DNA of 35,542 nucleotides from Vulcanimicrobiota bacterium (GCA_019232905.1 JAFANA010000019.1:1-35542); one strand, 5' to 3'; positions 1-13,017 are shown, counted from the first letter of the stretch. Notes: generated from the letters alone by a model not told the origin. Made by a program: numbers and translations.

Positions 1-113
1 AGACGCGTGTGAAATCGCGAAACTTCCGACAACCGTTGACCCACTTCTACTCCACCCCCGTAGTCGCGGCGAGGGAAGCGTACTGCGCCAAGCGAGCAGG
101 CTTCTCCTTCTTT

Positions 114-141
114 AAAAAGCGACGAACGTTGCTCGTCGCTT
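114..141 (-). terminator. Intrinsic terminator of the ligA operon
   Basis: Read on the minus strand, a perfect 9-bp stem (AAGCGACGA / TCGTCGCTT) with a 7-nt loop is followed by a run of T residues at 118-114. This is the classical Rho-independent layout. It lies about 90 bases beyond the ligA stop and would end transcription of the long minus-strand gene series. Confidence 0.75.
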
Positions 142-156
142 GGCACTCCGCCACGC

Positions 157-215
157 TTTCGCCACTCCGCGGCGAAACCGCGGCTGCGCGCCCCCACCGC
201 GACTATCGCGGTGGG
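157..215. repeat. Cluster of hairpins downstream of ligA
   Basis: Two more inverted repeats sit between the ligA stop and the terminator. One is CCCACCGCG-ACTAT-CGCGGTGGG at 193-215. The other is TTTCGCC-N7-GGCGAAA at 157-177, which overlaps CCGCGG-CGAAA-CCGCGG at 167-183. Neither has a T-tract. They could protect the 3' end of the mRNA or back up the terminator. Bases 1-113 hold no gene that I can support. Confidence 0.55.
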
Positions 216-229
216 CCCCCCGGTTCGAG

Positions 230-2592
<2,363 letters not shown>

Positions 2593-2626
2593 GGTCGCCC
2601 GGCGTGCTTTCGACACACCCCTGTGT

Positions 2627-2723
2627 CATCCTGAGCGGAGGTGCGAAGCACCGGAGTCGAAGGATCGAATCGCGCGATTGTCTCGAGGCGATCCTTCGAC
2701 TTCGCTGCGCTGCGCTCAGGATG
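2627..2723. repeat. 97-bp palindromic intergenic repeat between uvrA and the VOC gene
   Basis: Nested inverted repeats are visible: CATCCTGAGCG (2627-2637) pairs with CGCTCAGGATG (2713-2723), and GTCGAAGGATCG (2656-2667) pairs with CGATCCTTCGAC (2689-2700). A small side hairpin GGTGC-GAA-GCACC lies at 2640-2652. Together they would form a long branched hairpin in DNA or mRNA. The design is that of a REP- or MITE-like element. No target-site duplication is obvious. Confidence 0.75.
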
Positions 2724-2737
2724 TGAGGGTCCAAACG

Positions 2738-5710
2738 CTACGCCTCTACTGCGACGCGATCGCTTTTCGCGAGGTCGTCGAGTGCGGCGAGGTTCTCGCG
2801 TTCGAGGCGTTCGAGTGCGGCGGCGTCGACGACGCGGTGGCCGTGCGCGCGTTCGTCGGCGAGTACCGGGACGAGATATGCACCGGTATACGATGCGGGA
2901 TTCTTTGCGAGCTCTTCCGGCGTGCCGGTGCCGACGATCGTGCCGCCGCGATCGCCGCCTTCGGGACCGAGATCGATGAGATAGTCCGCGGTCTTGATCA
3001 CGTCGAGATTATGCTCGATAACCAACACCGAATTTCCGGTCTGCACGAGACGCTCCAACACTTCCAGCAGCTTGTGGATGTCAGCGAAGTGCAAGCCGGT
3101 CGTTGGTTCGTCGAGCACGTAGAACGTGCGTCCCGTCGAACGCCGCGAGAGTTCGGTTGCGAGTTTGACGCGCTGCGCTTCACCGCCCGAAAGCGTCGTA
3201 GCGGGCTGGCCCATCTTGATGTAGCCTAACCCGACTTCGCAGATCGTCTTGAGTTTGTTGTGAATGCGCGGAATGTTCGCGAAGAGTTCGGCCGCTTCGT
3301 CGACGCGCATCTCCAGTACGTCGGCAATCGTCTTACCTTTATACTTCACCTCGAGCGTCTGCGCGTTGTAGCGTTTGCCTTTGCAGACCTCACACGGTAC
3401 GTAGACGTCGGGTAAGAAGTGCATCTCGATTTTGATAATGCCGTCGCCTTGACACGACTCGCAACGTCCGCCCTTCACGTTGAACGAAAAGCGCCCCGGC
3501 GTGTAGCCGCGCATCTTCGCTTCCGGAACGAGCGAAAACAACTCACGAATCTGATCGAACGCGCCGGTGTACGTGGCCGGATTTGAACGCGGGGTCCGCC
3601 CGATCGGCGACTGATCGATCACGACCATCTTGTCGAGTTGATCGGCGCCTTTGACGGTTCCGTAGGTTCCGCCGGCGGGCTGACCGTGCAAATGCTGGTT
3701 GAGTGCGCGCACGAGCACCTGGTTCACGAGCGTTGATTTACCACTGCCGCTTACGCCGGTGACCGCGGTAAACGCGCCGATCGGGAATTTTACGTCGACG
3801 CCGCGCAGATTGTTCGCGGTCGCCTTCTTCACTTCGAGCCAGCCGCGCGGTTCCCGGCGCCGCTTGGGAATCGGAATGTACTTGCGTCCCGAAAGATACG
3901 CGCCGGTTTCCGAAATCGGATTGCGCAGCACGTCGGCCAGCGTACCGACGGTCAACACTTCGCCGCCTTCGGCACCCGCGCCCGGGCCGATATCGACCAT
4001 GACGTCCGCCATGCGCATCGTATCTTCGTCATGCTCGATCACGACGAGCGTGTTGCCGAGATCGCGCAGCGTCTTCAACGTCGCCAGCAAACGATCGTTG
4101 TCGCGTTGATGCAACCCGATCGACGGCTCGTCGAGAATGTAGAGCACGCCCACGAGCGCGCTCCCGATTTGCGTCGCGAGACGGATTCGCTGCGACTCAC
4201 CGCCGGAAAGCGTTGTCGCCGAACGCGCGAGCGTCAGATAATTCAGCCCCACGTTCGTGAGGAAGCCGAGTCTCGCTCGGATCTCCTTGACGATCTGGTG
4301 CGCGATCTTTTCCTGCCGCTCGTTGAGGCTGAGTTCGCGGAAAAACTTCTCAGCATTCTCGATCGACATGCGCGTGACCTGATCGATGTTCGCGTCGGCG
4401 ATCGTGACCGCGAGCGCCTCCGGTTTCAGGCGAGCACCTTTGCACGTCGGACACGTCGAGGCGGACATGTACTTCTCGATGTCTTCCTTGACGTAATCGC
4501 TCGATGTTTCGTTGTACCGGCGCTGCAGGTTGTTGATGACGCCTTCGAACGACGAACGGTACTCCCACGTTTTACCGGCCTTCGACGTAAAGGCAAAATC
4601 TTGCTCGCGATCCGTGCCGTAAAGCACCACGTCCAGAACGTCGTCCGAAAAACTCTCGACCGGCGTCGTCATCTTGACGCGATACCGCTTCAGCACGCGC
4701 TCGAGCTGTTGCAGATAGTACGGATTCATCGACGGGAAACGGCCGCTGCCGATGCTTTTGCTCCACGGCACGATCGCGCCGTCCGCAATCGATTTCGACC
4801 GGTCCGGAATCACTTTCCACGGATCGATTTCGATTTTTTCGCCGAGGCCGCTGCACGCGGGACATGCGCCGTACGGCGAGTTGAACGAAAACAAACGCGG
4901 CGCCAGCTCTTCGAAGGAAATACCGCAATGCACGCACGCGAACGCTTCGCTGAACGTCAGTTCAGCCTGCCTTGAGCCTGTCGAAGGGTCGGTCAGGACC
5001 GTGACGATGCCGGTCGAGAGACGCAACGTCGTTTCGACCGAATCGGTGAGACGCTTACGCACGTCCGGCTTCATCACCAGACGATCGACGATCACCTCGA
5101 TCGTGTGTTTGCGTTTTTTGTCGAGAACGATCTTCTCGCGTAACTCTTTCGTTTCGCCGTCGACGCGAACGCGCGCAAAGCCCTCTTTCGCGATTTCCTC
5201 AAAAAGCTTGGTGTATTCGCCTTTTCGACCGCGAACGAGCGGCGCAAGCAACTGCAAGCGCGTGCCTTCCGGCAGCTCCATGATCGAGTCGACGATCTGT
5301 TCGCTCGACTGCGAACTAATCTCGCGACCGCAGTTGTAGCAATGCGGCGTGCCGATGCGCGCGTAGAGCAGACGGAGATAATCGTAGACTTCCGTGACCG
5401 TGCCAACGGTAGATCGCGGATTGCGCGAGGTCGACTTTTGGTCGATCGAAATCGCGGGCGAGAGCCCTTCGATATAATCGACGTCGGGCTTCTCCATCTG
5501 TCCGAGAAATTGGCGAGCATACGACGAGAGCGACTCTACGTACCGGCGTTGCCCTTCGGCATAGATCGTGTCGAACGCGAGCGACGATTTTCCGGAACCC
5601 GAGAGTCCGGTCACGACGATGAGGCGATTGCGAGGCAGCGTAAGATCGATGTTCTTTAAGTTGTGCTCGCGTGCACCCTTAATAACGATCGAGTCGAGAC
5701 CGGTTGTCAT
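2738..5710 (-). CDS. uvrA: Excinuclease ABC subunit A (UvrA)
   Basis: UvrA is the damage-scanning ATPase of nucleotide excision repair and loads UvrB onto lesions. The protein is 990 aa. It has two ABC ATPase halves: the first Walker A is GLSGSGKSS at residues 35-43, the second is GVSGSGKST. Signatures [12 protein letters not shown] and [12 protein letters not shown] are present, with zinc-binding cysteine pairs (CVHCG/CPAC and [17 protein letters not shown]). I start at ATG 5710 ([17 protein letters not shown]). A longer in-frame reading only enters the intergenic region and the upstream gene. Residues 243-250 (STGSRQAE) are an insertion encoded by the same repeat found in ligA. uvrB lies on the same strand about 5 kb upstream. 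Confidence 0.97.
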   Translation of the reverse strand: MTTGLDSIVIKGAREHNLKNIDLTLPRNRLIVVTGLSGSGKSSLAFDTIYAEGQRRYVESLSSYARQFLGQMEKPDVDYIEGLSPAISIDQKSTSRNPRSTVGTVTEVYDYLRLLYARIGTPHCYNCGREISSQSSEQIVDSIMELPEGTRLQLLAPLVRGRKGEYTKLFEEIAKEGFARVRVDGETKELREKIVLDKKRKHTIEVIVDRLVMKPDVRKRLTDSVETTLRLSTGIVTVLTDPSTGSRQAELTFSEAFACVHCGISFEELAPRLFSFNSPYGACPACSGLGEKIEIDPWKVIPDRSKSIADGAIVPWSKSIGSGRFPSMNPYYLQQLERVLKRYRVKMTTPVESFSDDVLDVVLYGTDREQDFAFTSKAGKTWEYRSSFEGVINNLQRRYNETSSDYVKEDIEKYMSASTCPTCKGARLKPEALAVTIADANIDQVTRMSIENAEKFFRELSLNERQEKIAHQIVKEIRARLGFLTNVGLNYLTLARSATTLSGGESQRIRLATQIGSALVGVLYILDEPSIGLHQRDNDRLLATLKTLRDLGNTLVVIEHDEDTMRMADVMVDIGPGAGAEGGEVLTVGTLADVLRNPISETGAYLSGRKYIPIPKRRREPRGWLEVKKATANNLRGVDVKFPIGAFTAVTGVSGSGKSTLVNQVLVRALNQHLHGQPAGGTYGTVKGADQLDKMVVIDQSPIGRTPRSNPATYTGAFDQIRELFSLVPEAKMRGYTPGRFSFNVKGGRCESCQGDGIIKIEMHFLPDVYVPCEVCKGKRYNAQTLEVKYKGKTIADVLEMRVDEAAELFANIPRIHNKLKTICEVGLGYIKMGQPATTLSGGEAQRVKLATELSRRSTGRTFYVLDEPTTGLHFADIHKLLEVLERLVQTGNSVLVIEHNLDVIKTADYLIDLGPEGGDRGGTIVGTGTPEELAKNPASYTGAYLVPVLADERAHGHRVVDAAALERLERENLAALDDLAKSDRVAVEA
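4961..4985 (-). repeat. In-frame dispersed repeat copy inside uvrA
   Basis: On the minus strand this reads TTCGACAGGCTCAAGGCAGG followed by CTGAA, matching the ligA copy at most positions. It is translated in the same frame relation (STGSRQAE versus STSSGQAQ). It lies between the strand GIVTVLTD and the conserved [10 protein letters not shown] segment of UvrA. Confidence 0.75.
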
Positions 5711-5754
5711 ACAAAGATAATGAAACCCGCCAACACGGGCCTTGGGATGCGCAG

Positions 5755-6486
5755 TTAGGCCGTCGGCTGGTTGGTGAGCTTTAAGTACTCCCCAGCTACG
5801 ACGAGGGACGCGTACGCTACGATGACTTGCTGGAGGACTCCCGCTAGCAGCCATCCCGCGAAGGCCGAAACGTGCCCGAGCAGGTCACCGATCCAAGCGC
5901 CGGCGACGGAAATGACGGCGATGAGGACGACCACGCCGGCCGTCGGCCAAAAGTTGCGCATTGCGACGCGTGCGGACTCAGCGATCGCGTCGGCCGGGCC
6001 CCGCCCGCCGATGATCACCGAAGCCATCGTATAGATGAAGAACACCGCATACACGGCAAGCGGCACCAGGAACGTCACCGTCGAGAGAACCGCGGCACAG
6101 AGTCCGATCAGAAACAGCAGCGCGGCTGCGAAGAGAATCGGACCGAAGCGATGGACGAGCGCGTCCCACCCGTCGCGCAGCGTCGTACGGCCATGCTGCC
6201 AAGCGCCGCCCGCCATACCGGTCACGTAGGCCATCTGTGCGAGCGCAAACGCGATGGTGATCACGACGATCACGATGGCGACCAGCGCGTGCGACGCGAC
6301 CAGCGCATCTTGCGATCCGTTTCCGGTAATCACGTACGCGCCCAAGATGATGACCACGAACACGAATTGTGCAACGGCGGAGAGTACTGCCAATACCAGC
6401 CCCGGCAATACAAGCACCCAATTGCGCGCGAGCAATTCCCACGCGTGGACGAACGTACTCTCTAAATCCCGTGCAGTCTGCGTCAT
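5755..6486 (-). CDS. Multi-pass membrane protein of unknown function
   Basis: This 243-aa protein has about six hydrophobic segments, the first near residues 20-45 ([17 protein letters not shown]), and the last near 195-225. The soluble N-terminus ([22 protein letters not shown]) and the loop GDALVHRF-like stretch recall bacterial integral proteins annotated as glycerophosphoryl diester phosphodiesterase membrane domain or DUF-type, but I do not recognise a named family with certainty. The ATG overlaps the stop of the HAD gene as ATGA, so it is translationally coupled to that gene and to the mannosidase. A gap of 44 bases separates it from uvrA. Confidence 0.8.
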   Translation of the reverse strand: MTQTARDLESTFVHAWELLARNWVLVLPGLVLAVLSAVAQFVFVVIILGAYVITGNGSQDALVASHALVAIVIVVITIAFALAQMAYVTGMAGGAWQHGRTTLRDGWDALVHRFGPILFAAALLFLIGLCAAVLSTVTFLVPLAVYAVFFIYTMASVIIGGRGPADAIAESARVAMRNFWPTAGVVVLIAVISVAGAWIGDLLGHVSAFAGWLLAGVLQQVIVAYASLVVAGEYLKLTNQPTA

Positions 6487-7202
6487 GCACCCTCCAACGC
6501 AGCGGGAACTTCGACGATCGAGTGACAGATCACATGCGGCTGAGGCGCATCGAGCGGAATTAATTCATCGCGTACGTTGAGCCAGACCGCATACATCCCC
6601 GCGTCGAGTGCGCCACGAATATCGCGGTCGTACCGGTCACCGACCATAGCGCCGTGCATCGGCGCCGCACCGAGTTGCGTGCACGCGTGGGCGAAGAGCA
6701 GCGGATCGGGCTTGAGCATGCCGACTTCGTCGGCAATAAAGATCGCATCGAAGAATTCGCCGATTTGTAAGAGCGCAATCTTCTCGCGATGCGTTTCAGA
6801 AAATCCGTTTGTCAGAATGCCGAGCTTCATTCCGCGCTCTTTCAACGTCCTCAAAACGTCGATCGCTCCCGGAAAGACCGTGAAATAGGTCTTGCGGTAT
6901 TCGTTGTACCGTTCGGCACTGCGATTCGCGATCGTTAAATCTTCGATGCCGAACCGCGTAAGCGCGCCGTGCCAGAGCGTTTGACGAACGCCCGAGAGCC
7001 GCGTCTTCAACTGATCGCCGGACAAGCGATGCCAAAAGCCCTCCGCTTCGGCGATATACGCCGCCTTGAGCGCAAGGGCATCGACGCCGTGTTCAGCCGC
7101 GACTTCGCGTGCAACTTTTTCCGCAGCGGTGTGAAACGCGGCGGTGTCGTCATGCAGCGTATCGTCCAAGTCGAACAACACGACGTCGATCTTACGGCTC
7201 AT
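6483..7202 (-). CDS. HAD-superfamily hydrolase
   Basis: This 239-aa protein carries all four HAD motifs: the nucleophile motif DLDDTLHDD near residue 10, motif II in ILTNGFSET, the lysine of motif III in LKPDPLLF, and motif IV in VGDRYDRDIRGALDAG. A helical cap lies between motifs I and II, as in subfamily IA (YjjG-type nucleotidases, haloacid dehalogenases, phosphoglycolate phosphatases). The substrate is not determined. Start ATG 7202 shares one base with the stop of the mannosidase gene (TAATG), and its own stop overlaps the next start as ATGA. A role in processing sugar phosphates released after GH38 action is possible but is inference from position only. Confidence 0.9.
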   Translation of the reverse strand: MSRKIDVVLFDLDDTLHDDTAAFHTAAEKVAREVAAEHGVDALALKAAYIAEAEGFWHRLSGDQLKTRLSGVRQTLWHGALTRFGIEDLTIANRSAERYNEYRKTYFTVFPGAIDVLRTLKERGMKLGILTNGFSETHREKIALLQIGEFFDAIFIADEVGMLKPDPLLFAHACTQLGAAPMHGAMVGDRYDRDIRGALDAGMYAVWLNVRDELIPLDAPQPHVICHSIVEVPAALEGA

Positions 7203-9652
7203 TAGCCAAAGTGTACCCGGAAGCTGCGCAAGCTGTACGCGTCGATGGTCGCAACCAGCTCCTCGCCTTCGATCGCCACGGGCAGGTCGAGGGGACGTTC
7301 GAGCCCGTCGACACTCTGCACGCCGCGCATGCGTGCGCCGCACCGGATACGGATAGGACGCGCGCTCCCGTCGCACTCGCGAACGCGGACGATGGCGCCC
7401 TCGCCGTCTTCGGCCGGCTTCACGCCTGCAATCAGCAGTGCGTCGTCATTCGAGGTGAAGAGCCGCACGCGCGGCGGCATTGCGAAGTATTCCCACGCGC
7501 GTTCGAGCGCGCCCGTCGTCGCGGCAGCATGCGGCGCAAACGCCCACGCGAGCCGCGCTTCGCCGCGGTCCGCGTGCGGATCCGGCCATCGCGGCGAACG
7601 CAGCAGCGAGTGGCCGAGTTGCATTCCGCCGCCGGGCAGCGCTCGCGCACTCCATCCGTAGGTGTCGAGCGCAAAGACGGCAAGACCATGGTCTGCATCG
7701 GCTACCGACGCAAACCGCTGTCCCGGCACTTCGTAGCGCGCGCGTCCCGCGTCCGTCCGCGTTTCCATTTCGCGTTCGTTCGTACCATGCGGTGCACCGA
7801 ATCGCACGCGGCCGTTGCCGATGGTGAGCCAATTCTCGAGACGCAAGATCGTCCGATCGGCGCGCCAGTCGATCACGGCATCGACGCGTACGAACGGCTC
7901 GTCGCGCGCAAGCGAGATCTGCATCGTCAGCGGCGAACCTGCAACATCGAAGCGGACGTTGAGCGTGCCGCCATTTGTGTCAAATCCAGTCGGGTTCACG
8001 CGCAAGCGTTTCCGCTCGTAGCCGGCATCGAGATTCCATGCTTCCCATTTGCTCGGGCGGTCACGATATGCACCGAGCACGTTCGCTTGCGCCACGACGT
8101 TGCGGCCGCCGCCGGCGCTCAAATGCAGCAACGCGCCTTTCTGCGAGAAGATCGCCCGGACGATCCCGTTGTCCAAGATAACCTCGTCGCCGTCAATGAC
8201 GGGATCGATCCGTTCCGGTTCGGTTTGCGGGCGCGATGCGCGCGGCAACATCGCCTCGGTCGACTTGCGCAAGAACGCCGTGATTTCAATCGCCTGCGCG
8301 TACTCTTCGAGCGACTCTTCGTATGCGCTGCGGACGGACGTGCCGGGAAGCACGTCGTGAAATTGATTGCGCAGCACGATGCGCCATCCTTCTTGCAGTT
8401 GCTCGCGCAAGCGATCGACGACATCGCGCGGAGCGCGCACGGCAACACACCAGGCAACCCGTTCTTCCACGTCGCGCAGCGTCCGCTCGAGTTCGGCATT
8501 GAGCGCTTTCACGTCGTGGTGCGTCGTGTACGTTCCGCGATGGTATTCGAGATAAAGTTCATCGCGGTGCACCGGCAACCGCGTCGCGTCATGCTGCAAC
8601 GATGCGAACCACGTGGCCGGCGGCTGCCACGTGCCGACTCGCTCCGCCATCCGAACTTGGTCGAGCGTCGGACCGCCGCCGCCGTCGCCGTAGCCGACGA
8701 CTAGCGGTTCGGCGCGCGCAAGCGCAGTGGCAACGCGCGAGGGATCTGCGCTGCCCTCGTACGAAGCGAGTAGCGCGCTGACGATCTTCGATCCGTCGGG
8801 TCCTTGCCACACGAATTGCGGGTACGGAAAGCGCGTCGTATCGTTCCACTGCAGTTTCGTCGTTGCGAAATACGTAAGGCGCGCGTGGGCGAGCAGCGTC
8901 GGCAGCGTGTTCGGAAATCCGAACGTATCGGGAAGCCACGCGATCGACGGTTCGATGCCGAAACGGTCGACGCAATATCGATGTGCCGCAAGCATTTGAT
9001 GCAGCAGCGATTCTCCCGAGATGACGTTGCAGTCGGGCTCGACCCACAACGCCGCCGGCTGCGGATCGAAGCGGCCCTCACGGACCGCCGCTCGCACGCG
9101 TTCGAACAATTGCGCGTCGCCCTCCTCGACGTACGCATAGAGTTGCGGCTGGCTTTGCATGAAGACGAACGACGGATCGCGCTCGGCAATTGCGAGGGCA
9201 TTGGCAAATGTGCGCATCGCCTTGCGTCGCGTTTCGGTGTAGCTCCACAGCCACGCAACATCGAGATGCGAGTGTCCCCACAGCACGAGATCACCATGGG
9301 AGACGAATGGTGCGCCGCCGGTCACGGACGTGACGTCGATCGATCTCTCGGGTTCTTGCGTTGCCTTTGCCAGCATCAGCCGCCAGCGAACGCCGTCGCC
9401 CGACGGCAAGCCGTTCGTCGGCAACGCATGACGCTCGACGTCCAATGTCAAGCGGCGTTCGGTATTCGATGCGTCGACTTCGACGTCGTGATGCTCGCGG
9501 TCGTAGGCGCCGGCGATCACGCCGTCGATGCGCAACAGCGCGCCGGTTATGGTACGGTAGCGTAAACGCCGAGGACTGCTTGACGCGGGAAGGGTCGCTT
9601 CGAGCACAACGATCGCATCGGTTCGTTGTGCTTCGCGCAGCGGGAGACGCAT
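7202..9652 (-). CDS. Glycoside hydrolase family 38 alpha-mannosidase
   Basis: GH38 enzymes hydrolyse alpha-mannosides through a retaining, zinc-dependent mechanism. The 816-aa protein has the family's zinc motif GHSHLDVAWLW (H129, D131), the nucleophile motif WLPDTFGFP (D242) and the later zinc histidine in NQFHDVLPGTS. It is followed by the large beta-sandwich C-terminal domain that ends in DAYSLRSFRVHFG. An N-terminal sandwich of about 115 residues precedes the catalytic domain. No signal peptide is visible, so it is probably cytoplasmic and may trim mannose from internal glycans or compatible solutes. It starts three bases after a small exported protein and is coupled to the HAD gene. It is unusual to find it between uvrB and uvrA. 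Confidence 0.93.
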   Translation of the reverse strand: MRLPLREAQRTDAIVVLEATLPASSSPRRLRYRTITGALLRIDGVIAGAYDREHHDVEVDASNTERRLTLDVERHALPTNGLPSGDGVRWRLMLAKATQEPERSIDVTSVTGGAPFVSHGDLVLWGHSHLDVAWLWSYTETRRKAMRTFANALAIAERDPSFVFMQSQPQLYAYVEEGDAQLFERVRAAVREGRFDPQPAALWVEPDCNVISGESLLHQMLAAHRYCVDRFGIEPSIAWLPDTFGFPNTLPTLLAHARLTYFATTKLQWNDTTRFPYPQFVWQGPDGSKIVSALLASYEGSADPSRVATALARAEPLVVGYGDGGGGPTLDQVRMAERVGTWQPPATWFASLQHDATRLPVHRDELYLEYHRGTYTTHHDVKALNAELERTLRDVEERVAWCVAVRAPRDVVDRLREQLQEGWRIVLRNQFHDVLPGTSVRSAYEESLEEYAQAIEITAFLRKSTEAMLPRASRPQTEPERIDPVIDGDEVILDNGIVRAIFSQKGALLHLSAGGGRNVVAQANVLGAYRDRPSKWEAWNLDAGYERKRLRVNPTGFDTNGGTLNVRFDVAGSPLTMQISLARDEPFVRVDAVIDWRADRTILRLENWLTIGNGRVRFGAPHGTNEREMETRTDAGRARYEVPGQRFASVADADHGLAVFALDTYGWSARALPGGGMQLGHSLLRSPRWPDPHADRGEARLAWAFAPHAAATTGALERAWEYFAMPPRVRLFTSNDDALLIAGVKPAEDGEGAIVRVRECDGSARPIRIRCGARMRGVQSVDGLERPLDLPVAIEGEELVATIDAYSLRSFRVHFG

Positions 9653-9655
9653 AGG

Positions 9656-10018
9656 TTATTGCGCGGGACTCAAACGCAATCCGGCGATCTTTCCGCTGGC
9701 ATCGAGCGTGTAGATAAAATCGAGCGCCGGCGCGTGGGCAAAGGTGATCTTGAACACGTAGATCGTCAGGCTTTGCACCGCACTGGTTTGTACCTGCTGA
9801 AACGACGTCGGTGTCCCGGTATCTTTGAGCAGCGACGCAATCTGCGCGAGCGTTTCCGGTGTCAGCGCATCCGTCATCTGCGCGTTGAGCCCACTCGGGT
9901 CCGCGAGTTTACCTTGCTGCAGCGCTGCGAACCATGCCTTCGCGTTTTCGAGCGGCGTCGCGCCCGGTGCAGGCACGGCGGATGCTTGCGCGACGATTGC
10001 CGCAACCGTCAGAATCAT
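9656..10018 (-). CDS. Small exported protein with NTF2/DUF3887-like fold
   Basis: The 120-aa product begins with a short hydrophobic segment and an alanine-rich cleavage region (MILTVAAIVAQASA), suggesting export. The rest fits a one-domain NTF2-like fold: helices around ENAKAWFAALQQGKLADPSGL, then curved strands ending with FIYTLDASGKIAGLRL. DUF3887-type proteins look like this, and their function is unknown. AGGAG lies 5 bases before the ATG and overlaps the TAG of the DUF5996 gene. The stop is three bases before the mannosidase start, so the genes form one transcript. Confidence 0.75.
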   Translation of the reverse strand: MILTVAAIVAQASAVPAPGATPLENAKAWFAALQQGKLADPSGLNAQMTDALTPETLAQIASLLKDTGTPTSFQQVQTSAVQSLTIYVFKITFAHAPALDFIYTLDASGKIAGLRLSPAQ

Positions 10019-10026
10019 TCACGCTC

Positions 10027-10911
10027 CTATGCAATCGCAGGCCATTCCGCCTTCAGTGATCCCGCATCGAATCCACTTTGTAAGAAACCGAGCAGTGTTT
10101 CGTGCGGATCGGCGCTTTCGCGCACGTTGTCGTAGGGCAGAACGCCGAGGTGGGCTGTTGACGAGACCTCTACCCACTTTGCGTTATCCGGCCACAGGCG
10201 CGCCTCCGCTAGTTTCGCCGGTTCGGGCGCCGTGTAGGTGTAGTACGCGGGAAAGCGCGTGTTCGGGTCTCCGGGCCAAAATCCGAAACTGATGACTTCG
10301 TGCGAGTACGCTTCGCGTTCGACGCGATTGGCGCCGGGTCGCGCCGGCGCGGGGCGGCCGGAGAAGCGCGTCACCGCGAGATCGAAACTATGCCAGAAGA
10401 GATGTACCGGGCTCGTCTTGCCGACGAAGCGGCCGGAAAATTCTTCGAACACGCCCGCGCTAAACGTGAGAATCGACCACCAGCGCCGCACGGCATCGGC
10501 GTCATAGCTGCGATGTTCGACGTCGAGTTCGAACGGCGTCTCGATCGGAATGCCGTACGGGCGCGTGCGAATGCGCACATTGAGATTCAAGCGCGCGAAC
10601 GCGGCGAGCATCCATTCGTAAAAGGCCTGCACCGTGATTCCGTCGTGCAGCGCAAGTGACTCGCGATTCCCCGTTTCGGTCGAGATGATGAGCACGTTGT
10701 CGATGAAATCGAAATCAATCTGGAACGCGACGTTGCCGTCATGCATGAGGCGCGTGGTCAACCCGCGCGCCGTAACGTAGAGCGGCACGTTCCACCAGTG
10801 ATTTCGATGAGGCGTATGACGCAACCGGATCTTTCCTACGATCTGAACCCACAGGTGGAGCGTCCACTTCGTCGGCTCCCACTCGTCGTAAGGTAATTCC
10901 GGCAGCGTCAT
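10027..10911 (-). CDS. DUF5996 family protein
   Basis: This 294-aa soluble protein is recognisable as DUF5996 by its tryptophan-rich start ([25 protein letters not shown]), the motif [17 protein letters not shown], the segment [18 protein letters not shown] and the ending near [11 protein letters not shown]. The conserved histidines and tryptophans hint at an enzyme or ligand-binding fold, but no activity is established that I know of. Its ATG overlaps the uvrB stop as ATGA, so its synthesis is coupled to UvrB. Confidence 0.85.
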   Translation of the reverse strand: MTLPELPYDEWEPTKWTLHLWVQIVGKIRLRHTPHRNHWWNVPLYVTARGLTTRLMHDGNVAFQIDFDFIDNVLIISTETGNRESLALHDGITVQAFYEWMLAAFARLNLNVRIRTRPYGIPIETPFELDVEHRSYDADAVRRWWSILTFSAGVFEEFSGRFVGKTSPVHLFWHSFDLAVTRFSGRPAPARPGANRVEREAYSHEVISFGFWPGDPNTRFPAYYTYTAPEPAKLAEARLWPDNAKWVEVSSTAHLGVLPYDNVRESADPHETLLGFLQSGFDAGSLKAEWPAIA

Positions 10912-12956
10912 TGATTCACGAGTTCTTTGAGCGCGGTATCGAAGATCTTCGGCGCTTTGCCCTGGAACAGCAGCGATTCATTGCCGCCGATCTGCTTGCG
11001 CAGTTCGATCAGCTCGTCGCGCAGCGCGGCGGCTTTTTCGAATTCGAGATTGGCGGCGTATTCGCGCATCTTCTTCTCCAGTTCCGCGGCCATCTTCATC
11101 GCGACGTCGCGCGGCACTTTGTCGAGTTTGACCTTCTCGGTCGTCTCTTCCGTAGCGCCGACCATGCTGAGAATATCGCGGATTTCCTTGCGGACGCTGC
11201 GCGGTTCGATGCCGTGTTCCTTGTTGAATGCGACTTGCAGTTCGCGGCGGCGCTTGGTTTCACCGAGCGCGCGCGCCATCGACTCGGTGACGACGTCGGC
11301 GTACATCACGACCTTGCCCTCGACATTGCGGGCCGCGCGACCGATCGTCTGAATCAGCGACGTTGCGCTGCGCAGATAGCCTTCTTTGTCGGCATCGAGA
11401 ATGCCGACGAGCGAGACCTCCGGAAGGTCCAAGCCTTCGCGCAAGAGATTGATGCCGACCAGCACGTCAAACGTGCCCAGACGCAGATCTCGCAGAATCG
11501 CAACGCGCTCGAGCGTGTCGACTTCGCTATGCAGGTAACGGACTTTGAGTCCGTTCTCGAGCAAGTAATCCGTTAAGTCCTCGGCCATCTTCTTCGTCAG
11601 GGTCGTTACGAGCACACGTTCTTGACGCGTGACGCGCTGGCGAATCTCTTCCATCAAATCGTCGACTTGATTGCGGGTCGGGCGCACCTCGACTTCCGGA
11701 TCGACCAGTCCCGTCGGGCGAATGATCATCTCGGCCGTCTGCGTGCTGCGGCCGATTTCATACGTGCCCGGCGTCGCCGAGACGTAGACGATTTGATTGA
11801 TGTGCTCGTCCCACTCATCGTAGGTGAGGGGCCGGTTGTCGAGCGCGCTCGGAAGCCGAAAGCCGTGCTCTACGAGCGTCATTTTGCGCGAACGGTCGCC
11901 CGCGTACATGCCGTGCACTTGCGGAAGCGTGACGTGCGACTCGTCGACGAAATAGAGCGAATCCTTCGGGAAGAAATCGAGCAAGCACCACGGCGTCGAC
12001 CCCGGTTCACGTCCAGTCAAGTGACGCGAATAGTTTTCGATGCCGTTGCAGTAGCCGACTTCACGCAACATGTCGAGATCGTAGCGCGTCCGCATTTCGA
12101 GACGCTGCGCTTCCAGCAACTTGCCGTGATCCTTGAAAGACTTCAGGCGTTCGTCGAGTTCGACCTCGATCGAGTTGATCGCTCGGCGCAGCTTCTCTTC
12201 CGGCGTGATGAAGTGTTTTGCAGGGAAGATCAGGAGCTCGTCTTTGCTTTCGACATATTCGCCGGTCATCAGGTTCACTACGTTGATCGCGTCGATTTCG
12301 TCGCCGAAGAACTCGATACGATGCACGAGTTCTTCGTCGACGCCGACGAATTCCAGTACGTCGCCGCGCACGCGGAACATACCGCGCGTTAAGTTCAAAT
12401 CGTTGCGGCGGTACTGCATGTCGACGAGCTTGCGCAGCAGCACGTCGCGGTCCATCTCGTCACCGACGCGAACGCGCGCCGACATCTCCATATAGTCCGA
12501 AGGCGAGCCTAAGCCGTAGATGCACGACACCGACGCGACGATCAGGGTATCGGGCCGCGTAAGCAGCGATTGCGTGGCGGAGTGACGCAGACGCTCGATC
12601 TCATCGTTGATCGACGAGTCTTTCTCGATGTACGTGTCGGTCGAGGGAACGTACGCCTCCGGCTGATAGTAGTCGAAGTACGAAACGAAATACTCGACCG
12701 CGTTCTCGGGAAAGAACTCGCGGAATTCCGCGCAGAGCTGCGCGGCGAGCGTCTTATTGTGGCACAGTACGAGCGTCGGCTTCTGTACGATCTCGATGAC
12801 GCGCGCCATTGCCATCGTCTTTCCGCTTCCGGTCACTCCGAGCAGCGTCTGCGCGCGATCGCCGCGCAGCACACCTTCGCCCAGGAGTTCCGTCGCCTTC
12901 GGCTGATCGCCGGCAAGCGCGTAAGGAGAGACGAGTCTAAATTTCTTGGCCGCCAT
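10908..12956 (-). CDS. uvrB: Excinuclease ABC subunit B (UvrB)
   Basis: UvrB is the helicase-like core of nucleotide excision repair that verifies damage and recruits UvrC. The protein is 682 aa. It has Walker A GVTGSGKT, the beta-hairpin region [15 protein letters not shown], the DEAD-box-like DESHVTLPQ, helicase motif VI (QTIGRAARN) and the C-terminal UVR motif ([18 protein letters not shown]). I chose ATG 12956 ([19 protein letters not shown]) because the family begins there. No clear Shine-Dalgarno precedes it. It is the first gene of the minus-strand series and is divergent from the drug-exporter operon across a 134-bp intergenic region. uvrC is not in this window. Confidence 0.97.
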   Translation of the reverse strand: MAAKKFRLVSPYALAGDQPKATELLGEGVLRGDRAQTLLGVTGSGKTMAMARVIEIVQKPTLVLCHNKTLAAQLCAEFREFFPENAVEYFVSYFDYYQPEAYVPSTDTYIEKDSSINDEIERLRHSATQSLLTRPDTLIVASVSCIYGLGSPSDYMEMSARVRVGDEMDRDVLLRKLVDMQYRRNDLNLTRGMFRVRGDVLEFVGVDEELVHRIEFFGDEIDAINVVNLMTGEYVESKDELLIFPAKHFITPEEKLRRAINSIEVELDERLKSFKDHGKLLEAQRLEMRTRYDLDMLREVGYCNGIENYSRHLTGREPGSTPWCLLDFFPKDSLYFVDESHVTLPQVHGMYAGDRSRKMTLVEHGFRLPSALDNRPLTYDEWDEHINQIVYVSATPGTYEIGRSTQTAEMIIRPTGLVDPEVEVRPTRNQVDDLMEEIRQRVTRQERVLVTTLTKKMAEDLTDYLLENGLKVRYLHSEVDTLERVAILRDLRLGTFDVLVGINLLREGLDLPEVSLVGILDADKEGYLRSATSLIQTIGRAARNVEGKVVMYADVVTESMARALGETKRRRELQVAFNKEHGIEPRSVRKEIRDILSMVGATEETTEKVKLDKVPRDVAMKMAAELEKKMREYAANLEFEKAAALRDELIELRKQIGGNESLLFQGKAPKIFDTALKELVNQ

Positions 12957-13017
12957 AGGTGCTAGTGTAACCGCCGAACAGACGTTTGGGTTGCGCACCG
13001 TCCTCCTCCGACGCATC

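Noticed and set aside
5711-5854. N-terminal extension of UvrA in frame
   Set aside because: The added residues are low-complexity, cross the intergenic gap and enter the upstream gene; UvrA family proteins begin near [13 protein letters not shown].
7109-8704. 531-codon open frame antisense to the mannosidase
   Set aside because: Despite its length it lacks any domain, is rich in Arg/Ala/His, and lies opposite clear GH38 motifs.
12957-13017. Leaderless promoter for uvrB
   Set aside because: A TACACT -10-like box lies seven bases before the ATG on the minus strand, but no -35 match is found at a normal distance.
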